Assembly: GCF_000317065.1 (NCBI RefSeq)
Contig: NC_019701.1
Coordinates: 62,001-126,000, forward strand
Reading direction: 5' to 3'
Length of the DNA stretch: 64,000 nt
From: Pseudanabaena sp. PCC 7367
Lineage (GTDB): Bacteria; Cyanobacteriota; Cyanobacteriia; Pseudanabaenales; Pseudanabaenaceae
The position numbers were made by a program, and so were the translations under genes. This document shows, piece by piece, positions 45,785 to 54,724 of the stretch (the first letter of the stretch is position 1; each line of letters begins with the position of its first letter). The notes beneath the pieces are model-generated. The model saw only the letters and a program-made list of their open reading frames with translations. It made no database searches and was not told where the DNA came from.

Positions 45785-47989
45785 ATGTACGTAGAATTAT
45801 GGCCCGGTAAACCCTATCCACTGGGAGCCACATGGGACGGAAAGGGAACAAATTTTGCGATTTTCTCAGAAAATGCCACCGCAGTTGAATTATGTCTATT
45901 TGACCCGCAAGGTAAGGAAACAAGGCTGTTTCTGAAGGAAGCCAATCATTTTATCTGGAGTGGCTATCTGCCAGGGATTGCTCCTGGCCAGCAATATGGA
46001 TTTAGGGTACATGGCCCCTATGCACCTGAACATGGGCATCGATTTAATCCCCACAAATTGTTAATCGATCCCTATGCCAGGGCGATCGCTGGTGATGTGA
46101 TCCAAGGTGAGGAAATTTATGGCTTTGTGGTTATGCCAGAGCCAGAGCCAGAAATTGAGCTAGCGATCGCAGCGGACAATGCAGAAGAGACAAATGAGCA
46201 AGAGCCTCAACTCCCGCCCGATCGAGATCTTTCCTTTAGTGAGCTGGACGATGCCCATTTGATCCCAAAATGTGTAGTAGTTGACGATAGCTTTGATTGG
46301 GGAAATGATCGTTTACTGCGTACTCCCGCCGACGAAACAATTATCTATGAGATGCATGTTAAGGGTTTTACAAAGCAGAACCCTGATATTCCCGCCAAAC
46401 TGCGGGGCACCTATGCGGGATTGGCTCACCCCACCGCGATCGCCTATTTGCAATCCTTGGGGATTACGGCGGTTGAACTTTTGCCCGTGCATCACTTCCT
46501 TAAGCAACCTGGCCATTTAGTGGGCACTGGCTTAACTAATTATTGGGGCTATGATTCGCTCAACTATTTTGCCCCCTATGCCGGTTATAGCGCCAGTGGC
46601 AGTCATGGCGAACAGGTGCGCGAATTCAAAGAAATGGTTAAGGCGCTCCATGCGGGCGGGATTGAAGTAATTTTAGACGTGGTTTATAACCACACTGGCG
46701 AAGGTAATCACCTGGGGCCAACCGTCTCCCTGCGGGGGATTGATAATGCTGCCTACTATCGCCTGGTGGATCACGATCGTCGCTATTATATGGACTTCAC
46801 TGGCTGTGGCAATTCACTGCATGTCAGCAATCCCCAAGTGCTCAAGCTGATCATGGATAGTTTGCGCTATTGGGTGCTGGAAATGCACATTGATGGCTTC
46901 AGGTTTGATCTGGCTTCGGCTCTGGCCAGGGAACTCTATGAGGTCGATCGCCTTGCTGCCTTCTTTGACATTATTCATCAAGACCCGGTGCTGTCTACAG
47001 TCAAGCTGATCGCCGAGCCCTGGGATGTGGGCGAAGGGGGTTATCAGGTGGGCAACTTCCCGCTGTTGTGGTCAGAGTGGAATGATAAATACCGCGATAC
47101 GCTGCGGGATTTCTGGCGGGGTGAAGATGAGACCCTGGCTGAATTTGGCTATCGCTTTACCGGCAGCTCCGATCTCTATGCTTCCAATGGCCGATTGCCC
47201 AGTGCCAGCATTAATTTCATTACTGCCCATGATGGTTTCCCACTCAACGATCTGGTTAGCTATAACGAAAAGCATAATCTGGCTAATCACGAAGACAATC
47301 GGGATGGCGAAAATTACAACCGCTCCTGGAACTGTGGGGTGGAGGGCGAAACCGATGATCCAAAAATCCTGGCCCTGCGCCATAAGCAAAGACGCAATTT
47401 CCTGGCTACGTTGATGCTCTCGCAAGGGGTGCCAATGTTGCTGGGGGGCGATGAGATTGGTCGCAGCCAGGGTGGTAATAATAACGCCTATTGTCAGGAT
47501 AGCCCGATCGGTTGGGTTTCCTGGGAGCTTAAGCCCGATGGCCGCGAATTATTAGATTTCACTCGCCAGCTAATTTTCTTCCGGCGACATCATCCGGTTT
47601 TCCGGCAGACCAAATGGTTCCAGGGGCGTGAAATTCATGGCTCTGGGGTGCATGACATTGGCTGGTTTGATCCCGATGGCGCAGAAATGACCGAGGCTCA
47701 ATGGCTGGGCGGGGTGACCAAGGCGATCGCTATTTTCTTGAATGGCGAAGAAATCAAAACGATCAACGATCATGGCGATCGGGTTTTTGATGATAGTTTC
47801 TTGCTCTGTTTTAATGTGCAGCATGAAGACCTGGAGTTTGTCCTGCCCAAAACCCTGAGCAAGTGGAATTGGATTGTCACGATCGATACGACCAAATCGC
47901 AGTTTGTGGAAAATGGCAAAATTTACACCAGCAAGATGGCGATCCCAGTTGAGGCGCGATCGTTGCTGGTGCTAAGGCGTGATGGCTAA
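45785..47989 (+). CDS. glgX: Glycogen debranching enzyme (isoamylase type, GH13)
   Basis: Hydrolyses alpha-1,6 branches during glycogen breakdown. 734 residues: a CBM48 N-terminal domain (PGKPYPLGATWDGKGTNFAIF), then the GH13 barrel with DVVYNHTGEGNH, the nucleophile Asp in IDGFRFDLASAL, the Glu in LIAEPWDVGEGGY and the third Asp in FITAHDGFPLNDLVSY. GDEIGRSQGGNNNAYCQD marks the isoamylase subfamily. An acidic Glu/Pro-rich insertion lies at about 118-150. It complements glgB at 11.6 kb. ATG at 45785. Confidence 0.96.
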   Translation: MYVELWPGKPYPLGATWDGKGTNFAIFSENATAVELCLFDPQGKETRLFLKEANHFIWSGYLPGIAPGQQYGFRVHGPYAPEHGHRFNPHKLLIDPYARAIAGDVIQGEEIYGFVVMPEPEPEIELAIAADNAEETNEQEPQLPPDRDLSFSELDDAHLIPKCVVVDDSFDWGNDRLLRTPADETIIYEMHVKGFTKQNPDIPAKLRGTYAGLAHPTAIAYLQSLGITAVELLPVHHFLKQPGHLVGTGLTNYWGYDSLNYFAPYAGYSASGSHGEQVREFKEMVKALHAGGIEVILDVVYNHTGEGNHLGPTVSLRGIDNAAYYRLVDHDRRYYMDFTGCGNSLHVSNPQVLKLIMDSLRYWVLEMHIDGFRFDLASALARELYEVDRLAAFFDIIHQDPVLSTVKLIAEPWDVGEGGYQVGNFPLLWSEWNDKYRDTLRDFWRGEDETLAEFGYRFTGSSDLYASNGRLPSASINFITAHDGFPLNDLVSYNEKHNLANHEDNRDGENYNRSWNCGVEGETDDPKILALRHKQRRNFLATLMLSQGVPMLLGGDEIGRSQGGNNNAYCQDSPIGWVSWELKPDGRELLDFTRQLIFFRRHHPVFRQTKWFQGREIHGSGVHDIGWFDPDGAEMTEAQWLGGVTKAIAIFLNGEEIKTINDHGDRVFDDSFLLCFNVQHEDLEFVLPKTLSKWNWIVTIDTTKSQFVENGKIYTSKMAIPVEARSLLVLRRDG

Positions 47990-48045
47990 AATTTGAGTGA
48001 GGGGAAAACAGCAATCCGATCGCCCATTGGGGGTATAATTCCGGC

Positions 48046-49185
48046 ATGGAAAAACAGTTAGCCCAATTTGATCATTATTTGGCAAAGCGCGAATTTGCTA
48101 AAGCGGCTGCGATCCTCAAAAAGCTATTAAGTCAGCAGCCCAGCGATCTGCAACTTAAATTGTGTACGGCTCGGTATCACCACGCTGCGGGTAAAGTAGA
48201 CAAAGCCGAAGCAATCTATCGGGAATTGCTCAAGTCGGCGGCACAACCTCAACTACTAGATCAGGCCAGACGCGGTTTGCAGGCGATCGAGGCGGCGGAG
48301 CTAAAGGAACAACGGGAGCGGATCGCTGAGGCAATTGAGCAACCATTGGGGCAGAGTGCGGGATTATTGGGGTTGGAACCGATCGCCTCGGAACTAAAAC
48401 AAGAGGCGGCGATCAAGCTGGCACGCATCCTGCATCTCGATCCCTATACTGCCAAAACCCAGATCCCCAGCCGCAATTTGCGCCTGCTACGAATTGGCAC
48501 CTATGGTGAATTATTGGTCTATGGCCAACAGTTGCAAGCAGTAGGTTTGCCTGCCTTTGCGATTAGTCTGGCGGCGATCGATCAAATCGAGGTGAAAAGC
48601 GTAGCCTATTTTGAATCTGAACCTATACCCCAGGGCAATAACGGCGATCGCCTCACTGCATTTTGCTTGAACGCGGCTCAGTCCCATCGTTATGTGGCCG
48701 ATGAACTCGATCGGCTAGGGTTTGGTTGGAACGAAGTAACTTCCTGCGTAATTTCCGTGCTACCTACCTTTAGCGAGGTGGTTAACTTTGATGCCAAGCA
48801 AAAACTGATCAAAGAAGAGCAGGTCTTAGATTTAGTTAACGTATGTGATTTACACCTGGGCGATCGCAACTTGATCCTGCGGTTCCATGATTATTTATAT
48901 CAATTCAATCAGGGTATGCAATTGGCAGTGCCGCAAGTCCATAAAAATTTGCAACCAACGGTGCAAGAGCGTTGGAGCAGTTTAATTAATTGGCTAGAGC
49001 CAAATCTCCCTAAAAATATCCAGGTTTACCGCGATCGGGATTTCAAAACCTTTGCAGACATGGCCTTGGCCTTTTCTGACTTCATCAAGCAGGTGGAGCC
49101 AAATCTGAACCTGGAGCGCAAAAAAGAGAGCGTTTGGGACAATTGCTTTCAGCTCTATAGCGGTATGGTTTTCCTGCGGCCATAA
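48046..49185 (+). CDS. TPR-containing protein of unknown function
   Basis: 379 residues, soluble. The N-terminal ~90 residues form TPR-like helices (AKREFAKAAAILKKLL, AGKVDKAEAIYRELL). The remainder is a conserved-looking domain with AVGLPAFAISLAAIDQIEV, VTSCVISVLPTFSEVV, LVNVCDLHLGDRNLILRFHD and a final DNCFQLYSGMVFL. I recall similar proteins only from cyanobacteria, without a function. It is 56 bp after glgX on the same strand and may be co-transcribed. Confidence 0.75.
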   Translation: MEKQLAQFDHYLAKREFAKAAAILKKLLSQQPSDLQLKLCTARYHHAAGKVDKAEAIYRELLKSAAQPQLLDQARRGLQAIEAAELKEQRERIAEAIEQPLGQSAGLLGLEPIASELKQEAAIKLARILHLDPYTAKTQIPSRNLRLLRIGTYGELLVYGQQLQAVGLPAFAISLAAIDQIEVKSVAYFESEPIPQGNNGDRLTAFCLNAAQSHRYVADELDRLGFGWNEVTSCVISVLPTFSEVVNFDAKQKLIKEEQVLDLVNVCDLHLGDRNLILRFHDYLYQFNQGMQLAVPQVHKNLQPTVQERWSSLINWLEPNLPKNIQVYRDRDFKTFADMALAFSDFIKQVEPNLNLERKKESVWDNCFQLYSGMVFLRP

Positions 49186-49366
49186 ATTATTAAATTAACG
49201 ATTAAACAATTAAATTAAAAGGCTACAGCTAATTAAACCTAAATATTTCTCAACTTAGTTGGCAATTCTAGATTGCTCAAGTTAATCTCGATCTAGGAAT
49301 AAGTAAAAGTTCAAGTTCGATCAACCGCATTTGCAGCCATCACGATCGCCCACCCCCCCTGCAATC

Positions 49367-50347
49367 ATGGTCAAGTTCTCGATCCAACTCGATAGCGAAA
49401 TCCCCGCCTCGACCCAACTTTTCGATCAAATTAATTTTGCGATCACCTCGCGGCAATTGCCCCCTGGCCATCAACTACCCAGCACCAGGCAACTTGCCCA
49501 GTGGACTGGTTTACATCGCAACACCATCTCCAAGGTCTATCAACAGCTCAAACAGGTAGGCTTGGTTGAGGCGAAGGGGGGATCGGGTATTTATGTTAGT
49601 AGTGTAAGCAGATCTGGTGGTGAAAGCGAGGGTGAGAACTCCGCTGCCGAGACGCTGCAACAGCTTGTGCGGCAAAGCCTCGATCGGATGTTGGGGATGG
49701 GTTGCACCCTGGAACAATCGCGCGAGTTGTTCGATGCAGAGATCGATTGGCGGCTTAGTTGCAATGCCCAGCTACTGGTTACCGCTGGCCGTGAGGATTT
49801 TGGTTTGGCTGTAATTATGTCGCGGGAGCTAGAAAAAGCCCTGTCGATCCCAATTCAGACTGTCGCAGTCGAGGAATTAGATAAAGTCATTGCCCATACC
49901 AGCGCTGGCACGATCGTTACCAATCGCTATTTTCTGGATCGGGTGCAAAAAATTGTCGGCGATCGCCAGATCCGAGTGATTGCCGTGGATATCTATGACT
50001 ATAGCGATGAAATCGATCGGATTAAGGCTCTGCCCAAGGGTAGCTACATTGGTCTGGTGTCGATCAGCACTGGCATTTTGCGATTGGCGGAAAGCTTGAT
50101 TAGCAGTCTGCGGGGTGATGAGGTGCTGGTGGTGACCGTGTTGCCCCAGGATACCTATCGGCTGCAATCGATCGTACGCAGTGCTGATTTAGTAATCACT
50201 GGTAATTCGGGCGAGAACGAAGTCAAAGAGGCGATCGCCCTGACCAAAAAGGATCGCATTCGTCCATTGGATGTGCTCTACAGTAAAAATCATATTGCGA
50301 CTCAATCGGTGGAGTCGCTTAAGTTAGAGTTGGGCTTAACCGTTTAG
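49367..50347 (+). CDS. GntR-family transcriptional regulator
   Basis: DNA-binding regulator. The N-terminal winged helix-turn-helix of GntR type is clear: STQLFDQINFAITSRQLPPG, LPSTRQLAQWTGLHRNTI and SKVYQQLKQVGLVEAKGGSGIYV. The ATG at 49367 gives 326 residues; the frame also opens at a TTG 36 nt earlier. The C-terminal ~230 residues do not look like the aminotransferase part of MocR proteins nor like a UTRA domain I can name; they appear Rossmann-like (GTIVTNRYFLDRV, GDEVLVVTVLP). The ligand is unknown. It converges on the deaminase gene. Confidence 0.88.
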   Translation: MVKFSIQLDSEIPASTQLFDQINFAITSRQLPPGHQLPSTRQLAQWTGLHRNTISKVYQQLKQVGLVEAKGGSGIYVSSVSRSGGESEGENSAAETLQQLVRQSLDRMLGMGCTLEQSRELFDAEIDWRLSCNAQLLVTAGREDFGLAVIMSRELEKALSIPIQTVAVEELDKVIAHTSAGTIVTNRYFLDRVQKIVGDRQIRVIAVDIYDYSDEIDRIKALPKGSYIGLVSISTGILRLAESLISSLRGDEVLVVTVLPQDTYRLQSIVRSADLVITGNSGENEVKEAIALTKKDRIRPLDVLYSKNHIATQSVESLKLELGLTV

Positions 50348-50372
50348 TTCGGGGCAAAATTAGCAGCAAAAA

Positions 50373-51866
50373 TCAGGAGCCAACCAGATGATCCAGAGTG
50401 CGATAGGCAGGTAATTCTGGCGCGATCGCCATGCCGTTGCGGATTACCTGACGATCGACTTGGGGGCGGGAAAGCAACTCACTATAATTGCGGGCGTTAA
50501 ATAAGACTAAATCAGCGGCCAAACCAACACCAAGCCGACCAGCCTGGGGTAGATCGATCAGGTCTGCGGCAGTTCTAGTTACAGCAGGCAACCAATCGCC
50601 ATAGGGCTGATCCAGGTGGGCAATCAGCGCCGAAAGCTTGAAGGTTTCCAGGCAGTCATGATCGCCGATCGCTAAAAAGGGATCGCGGCAGTTGTCGCTG
50701 GCCAAAGCCACTGGGACTTGTGCTGCTTTCAATTCCCGTAATAAAGTCACACCGCGCCAGGTGGGGGTGCGATCGGGTTGGCGATTTTGCAAATAAAGAT
50801 TACAAACGGGCAAACTGACAATGGCGATTCCTGCTTTATGTACCAACTCGATCGTGGTCTTAACCTGCTCTGGCTCCTGCACCGCCAGGCTACAACAATG
50901 CCCACAGACAATTTTGCCCTGGAAATCATGCCTGATCGCAGCCCTGGCAATGTGGGATAAGCAAACTGACTTTGGATCGCCTGTTTCATCCACGTGAAAA
51001 TCTAGATTTAAGTCATACTTTTGCGCCAGGGTAAAAATCCGATCGAGATAGATATCTAGATCTGGCTGAGGCAGAAATACCCCACCCAGCAACCCATTAA
51101 CAGAAGCCATGGCCATGGCAATTTGATCGCCTTTCTTGCCCAGATATTCCTGTGGCATGGGTAGCGATACTGCCTGTAATTCCACCCTGCCCGCCCAGCG
51201 ATCGCGCAAATTAACAAAAGCTTGCAAACTCATAGACATTTGCGGTTCCAGGCAATCGAGATGGGTGCGAATTGCGCTGGTGCCGTGGGCATAGCTACAT
51301 TGGATGCCAAATTCCATCCGTTGCTCTAGATCAGCAAGGCTCCAGGTTTGACGATCTTGAGTACAAGCAGCGATCGCCCCGTTGAAATCATTACTTAGAT
51401 TCGGCTGGCGATTCCAAATATGCCCCTTGTCCAGATGGGTATGTATATCCACAAAACAGGGCAGCACCATGCCTTGATTTAAATTTATGATGGTGGGATT
51501 TAAATTTATGGCAGTGGGCTGGTTGGCCGATCGCTTCTCTTCAACTACTACCCCATCATTGTCATGAGAATTAGACCGATTACCGCGATTATGCCCCTGA
51601 TGAACCACAGCAGGTTTGATCGAAGTAATCTTGCCATCCTTAATTTCTAGATCAACTGCGGCCAGACCTTCTCGCGTGATTTCAAAATTACCTGGCAAAG
51701 TATGAGCATATTGATTGCTTTGATCACTCTGATAGTCCTGATAGTTCCGATCGCTACGATCGCTACGATCGCTTTGATCACTAAACTCACCCCAACTGGC
51801 CAGCAAACTAGTCGGGACGCGGGCATTAGTAAGCCAATAATGCGATCGGGCAGGGATTTCAATCAT
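50373..51866 (-). CDS. Cytosine deaminase-like amidohydrolase
   Basis: 497-residue metal-dependent amidohydrolase resembling CodA. Metal and catalytic blocks: VDIHTHLDKGHIWN, AIRTHLDC, LNLDFHVDETGDP, KIVCGHCCSLA and ALASDNCRDPF. The N-terminal beta part holds two unconserved insertions. One is a Ser-Asp-Arg/Gln tract at about residues 29-53, encoded by short tandem repeats. The other is an Asn/His/Arg-rich stretch at about 90-118. They explain the length over ~420. Substrate cytosine is likely, but isocytosine or a related base is possible. It converges on the GntR-type regulator gene, a plausible partner. ATG at 51864-51866. Confidence 0.85.
   Translation of the reverse strand: MIEIPARSHYWLTNARVPTSLLASWGEFSDQSDRSDRSDRNYQDYQSDQSNQYAHTLPGNFEITREGLAAVDLEIKDGKITSIKPAVVHQGHNRGNRSNSHDNDGVVVEEKRSANQPTAINLNPTIINLNQGMVLPCFVDIHTHLDKGHIWNRQPNLSNDFNGAIAACTQDRQTWSLADLEQRMEFGIQCSYAHGTSAIRTHLDCLEPQMSMSLQAFVNLRDRWAGRVELQAVSLPMPQEYLGKKGDQIAMAMASVNGLLGGVFLPQPDLDIYLDRIFTLAQKYDLNLDFHVDETGDPKSVCLSHIARAAIRHDFQGKIVCGHCCSLAVQEPEQVKTTIELVHKAGIAIVSLPVCNLYLQNRQPDRTPTWRGVTLLRELKAAQVPVALASDNCRDPFLAIGDHDCLETFKLSALIAHLDQPYGDWLPAVTRTAADLIDLPQAGRLGVGLAADLVLFNARNYSELLSRPQVDRQVIRNGMAIAPELPAYRTLDHLVGS
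51748..51774. repeat. 9-nt CGATCGCTA tandem repeat inside the deaminase gene
   Basis: Three units (51748-51756, 51757-51765, 51766-51774, the last diverged at one base). Degenerate units on both sides encode the Ser-Asp-Arg/Gln repeat. Each unit contains the HIP1 core CGATCG. Confidence 0.8.
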
Positions 51867-52140
51867 AATCAGTCTAATCGACTTATGCGATGTGCTAACC
51901 TAGCCTACTGAATCTCCATCAAATTCAATCAACTTGAGCAGAGTTTAATTCTTCGTTCTATCGCGCTCAAACAGTTGGCTAGAAAAATCTATCTGATCTG
52001 GATAATAACTGGATAATAATTAATAATTGCCAGGACAAAACTTTAAATAGGTTATGCCCTCATTATCCTCACCTTTGCCTATGGCGATTAAGTCAAATAC
52101 TCATTTCTTAACCTGTTGCTTTTTTTGAATAACTAACCCA

Positions 52141-53301
52141 GTGTCTAAACATTCCCTATCCCAGCGATCGCTAAATACCAAAGAATCCCAGATCCGCGAA
52201 GCCTCCCGCTATTGCCACAAGTTCGGTGCGATCAATCTGGCACAGGGTCTACCCGACTTCCCCGCCCCAGAAGCACTCAAGGAAGCAGCCAGGGATGCGA
52301 TCGCCCAGGATCACAATCAATATGCCGACACCTGGGGGCTAGAAGCACTCAGGGTAGCGATCGCTGCCAAGATGCAACGGGACAATGGCATTAGCGTTGA
52401 TCCAGATGCCCAGGTTACTGTATGTTGCGGTGCGACGGAAGGATTAAATATTGCGCTGATGAGCCTTGTCGATCCAGGCGATCGGGTGCTAATTTTTGAG
52501 CCCTTTTACGAGAACTACATTCCTAACCTGGCCACGGTGGGCGGCATCGCCGAATTTGTGACCCTGCAACCGCCCCAATGGCAGATCAGCCGTGAGCAAC
52601 TCGAACCCATATTTCAAAAGGGGTTAAAAGTAGTGATCATTAACACACCAGCTAACCCCACTGGCAAGGTGTGGACAAGGGCAGAGTTACAAATCATTGC
52701 CGACCTGTGCCAACAATATGACGTATATGTGATCACTGACGAGATCTATGAATATATTCTCTATGAGGGTGAGCATGTCTGTATGCTATCGATCGAGGGG
52801 ATGAGCGATCGCACGATCGTGGTGAATGGTTTTTCTAAAACATTTTGCGTGACCGGATGGCGCTTGGGCTATACGATCGCCTGCCCTGAACTAACCGCAG
52901 CAATGCGACGCATCCATGATTTTTTAACCATCTGTGCCCCAGCTCCCCTCCAATATGCAGCATTGGCCGCGCTGAATTTTGGCCGCGATTATTATCACCA
53001 AATGGCAGCAGATTACAAACGCAAACGCGATCTACTCTATCCGGCATTGCAACAAATGGGCTTGAATCCAGTTTTGCCCAGGGGCGCTTATTACATCTGG
53101 ACAGATTGTTCGATTCTGGCGGCGGATGCCAATGCGGCAGCCTATCGATTGGCGAAGGAAGCCAAGGTGGCGGCAGTACCAGGTAATTGCTTTACTAATC
53201 CCAGTCAAACTGAGGTAACGGGATTAAGGTTTTGTTTCGCCAAGCAGGACAGCACCCTGGAAGCGGCGGTGGCACAGATGCAGCAGGTACAAATTACTTG
53301 A
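52141..53301 (+). CDS. Class I/II PLP-dependent aminotransferase
   Basis: 386-residue fold-type I aminotransferase. Family blocks: INLAQGLPDFPAP, the cofactor-binding CCGATEGLNIAL, NTPANPTGKVWT, ITDEIYEYILYEG, and the PLP Lys in NGFSKTFCVTGWRLGY. The QGLPDFP and YADTWGLEALR patterns place it near the kynurenine/methionine (YbdL-like) aminotransferases; the amino-acid substrate cannot be told. The start is GTG at 52141; the N-terminal alignment supports it. No operon partner on the same strand. Confidence 0.9.
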   Translation: MSKHSLSQRSLNTKESQIREASRYCHKFGAINLAQGLPDFPAPEALKEAARDAIAQDHNQYADTWGLEALRVAIAAKMQRDNGISVDPDAQVTVCCGATEGLNIALMSLVDPGDRVLIFEPFYENYIPNLATVGGIAEFVTLQPPQWQISREQLEPIFQKGLKVVIINTPANPTGKVWTRAELQIIADLCQQYDVYVITDEIYEYILYEGEHVCMLSIEGMSDRTIVVNGFSKTFCVTGWRLGYTIACPELTAAMRRIHDFLTICAPAPLQYAALAALNFGRDYYHQMAADYKRKRDLLYPALQQMGLNPVLPRGAYYIWTDCSILAADANAAAYRLAKEAKVAAVPGNCFTNPSQTEVTGLRFCFAKQDSTLEAAVAQMQQVQIT

Positions 53302-53413
53302 AAATTATTTAGGGCAGCCCAAAGGTTAACTTAATAACACTTCAGGCCACCCTGCTTTTGAAACTAATTATTGATTAACTAGCTGAATTAATTACCAGTT
53401 AATTATCGATCGA

Positions 53414-53902
53414 TTACTGGAGCAAGCTACGCAACATCCAGGCAGTTTTTTCATGGGTGCGCATTCTCTCGGTCAGCAGATCAACTGTCGATTCATCGGC
53501 TGCCTTTTCTGCTGCCGGGAAAGCTTGACGCGCAGTGCGGACTACCGCTTCATTAGCTTCTACCATCAATCGAATCATATCAGTGGCTTCTGGCACATCG
53601 CGGGTTTCAGCGATCGAAGACAGCTCCGCATAGGCCGAGTAAGAACCAGGCGCAGTATAGCCCAAAACTCTAATCCGCTCAGCAATATCATCAACGGCGA
53701 TCGCCAATTCTTGATACTGCGTCTCGAACATAAGATGTAGGGTTTGGAACATCGGGCCAGTCACATTCCAGTGGAAATAATGGGTTTTGAGATACAGCGT
53801 ATAGGTATCGGCCAAAAGCTTGGACAAGCCCTCAACAATATCTTTACGATCGCCTTCGCTGATCCCTATGTTAATCGCGGCAATATTTGTAGTAGTAGTC
53901 AT
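53414..53902 (-). CDS. dps: Dps-family ferritin-like protein
   Basis: DNA-binding/iron-storing protein of starved or oxidatively stressed cells, forming a dodecamer. 162 residues from the ATG at 53900-53902, which has AAGGAGA 9-10 nt upstream; an earlier TTG is not needed. The ferroxidase residues are in HYFHWNVTGPMF and FETQYQELAIAVDDIAERIR. The C-terminal helix ends HEKTAWMLRSLL. A positively charged N-terminal tail is absent, so DNA binding may be weak (inference). Confidence 0.95.
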   Translation of the reverse strand: MTTTTNIAAINIGISEGDRKDIVEGLSKLLADTYTLYLKTHYFHWNVTGPMFQTLHLMFETQYQELAIAVDDIAERIRVLGYTAPGSYSAYAELSSIAETRDVPEATDMIRLMVEANEAVVRTARQAFPAAEKAADESTVDLLTERMRTHEKTAWMLRSLLQ

Positions 53903-54724
53903 ATTTGCTATTCTCCTTAATACTTTACTCAATTAGCCAATCGTCTCTACCTAGATAATTAATACTTGAGAAACTTGAAAAATCCTTAAACGCTCAAATA
54001 ATTATTAAATAATTTAAGATAGCGATCGCTTCTTCCCTCAATCTAGCTCAAAACGGCGGGTCGATTTGCCCAGAGCTATTATCTCTCCTCTTTCTTACTC
54101 AAGCTTTGTTCTTTTGCCTAAAAACTTGGTTAGCTCGGGCGACCTTACTAATCGAGTAACTTAAATTTAATATAAATACGAAGTCATTACATCTGCTATA
54201 CGATATATCTATATAACTTTGTCTATAACAGAGAAAACTATAGAACTTAAGTTAACCCATAGATATGACCAGCCGAATAGAATTTGCCTGTGGCGATCGA
54301 TATCGATTAGGACAGATCAATTTAAACCTTGTAGGCAAACATTGGTAGGCAAATGAATTAATAGGTAGGAGCGATCGTTTCACTGCCTGCAAAAATTTGC
54401 CCCGCCTGTATTCAATCAAGAAATCAATCGAACAACCGATCGGTTTTATACTTATCTATACTCAAATTTATTACTTAATAAAGTCGATTGAGGCAGTTTT
54501 ACACTCTATACTTTGTGACTAAATCATACTCGTTATGACTTCGACCTGTCAAGTCGGCTAGCCGTACTAGGTTGATCGCGTCAATTCATTTACCATAGTC
54601 ACTAATAACTAATAACTAGATGTTCGACCTAGTCCAGCTCATCATTAGAGCATTCCTAGAATCTAGAATATTGATATATTCATCCATTCAATCAGCAGCT
54701 CAGTCAAAAAAATAAAAATTAGGC
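53903..54724. other. Spacer dps / ftsY
   Basis: 822 bp divergent spacer, AT-rich, holding the promoters of dps and ftsY. Short duplicated words are present (GGTAGGCAAA near 54330-54352, TAATAACTAATAACTAG near 54604). No RNA gene or ORF was supported. Confidence 0.5.
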
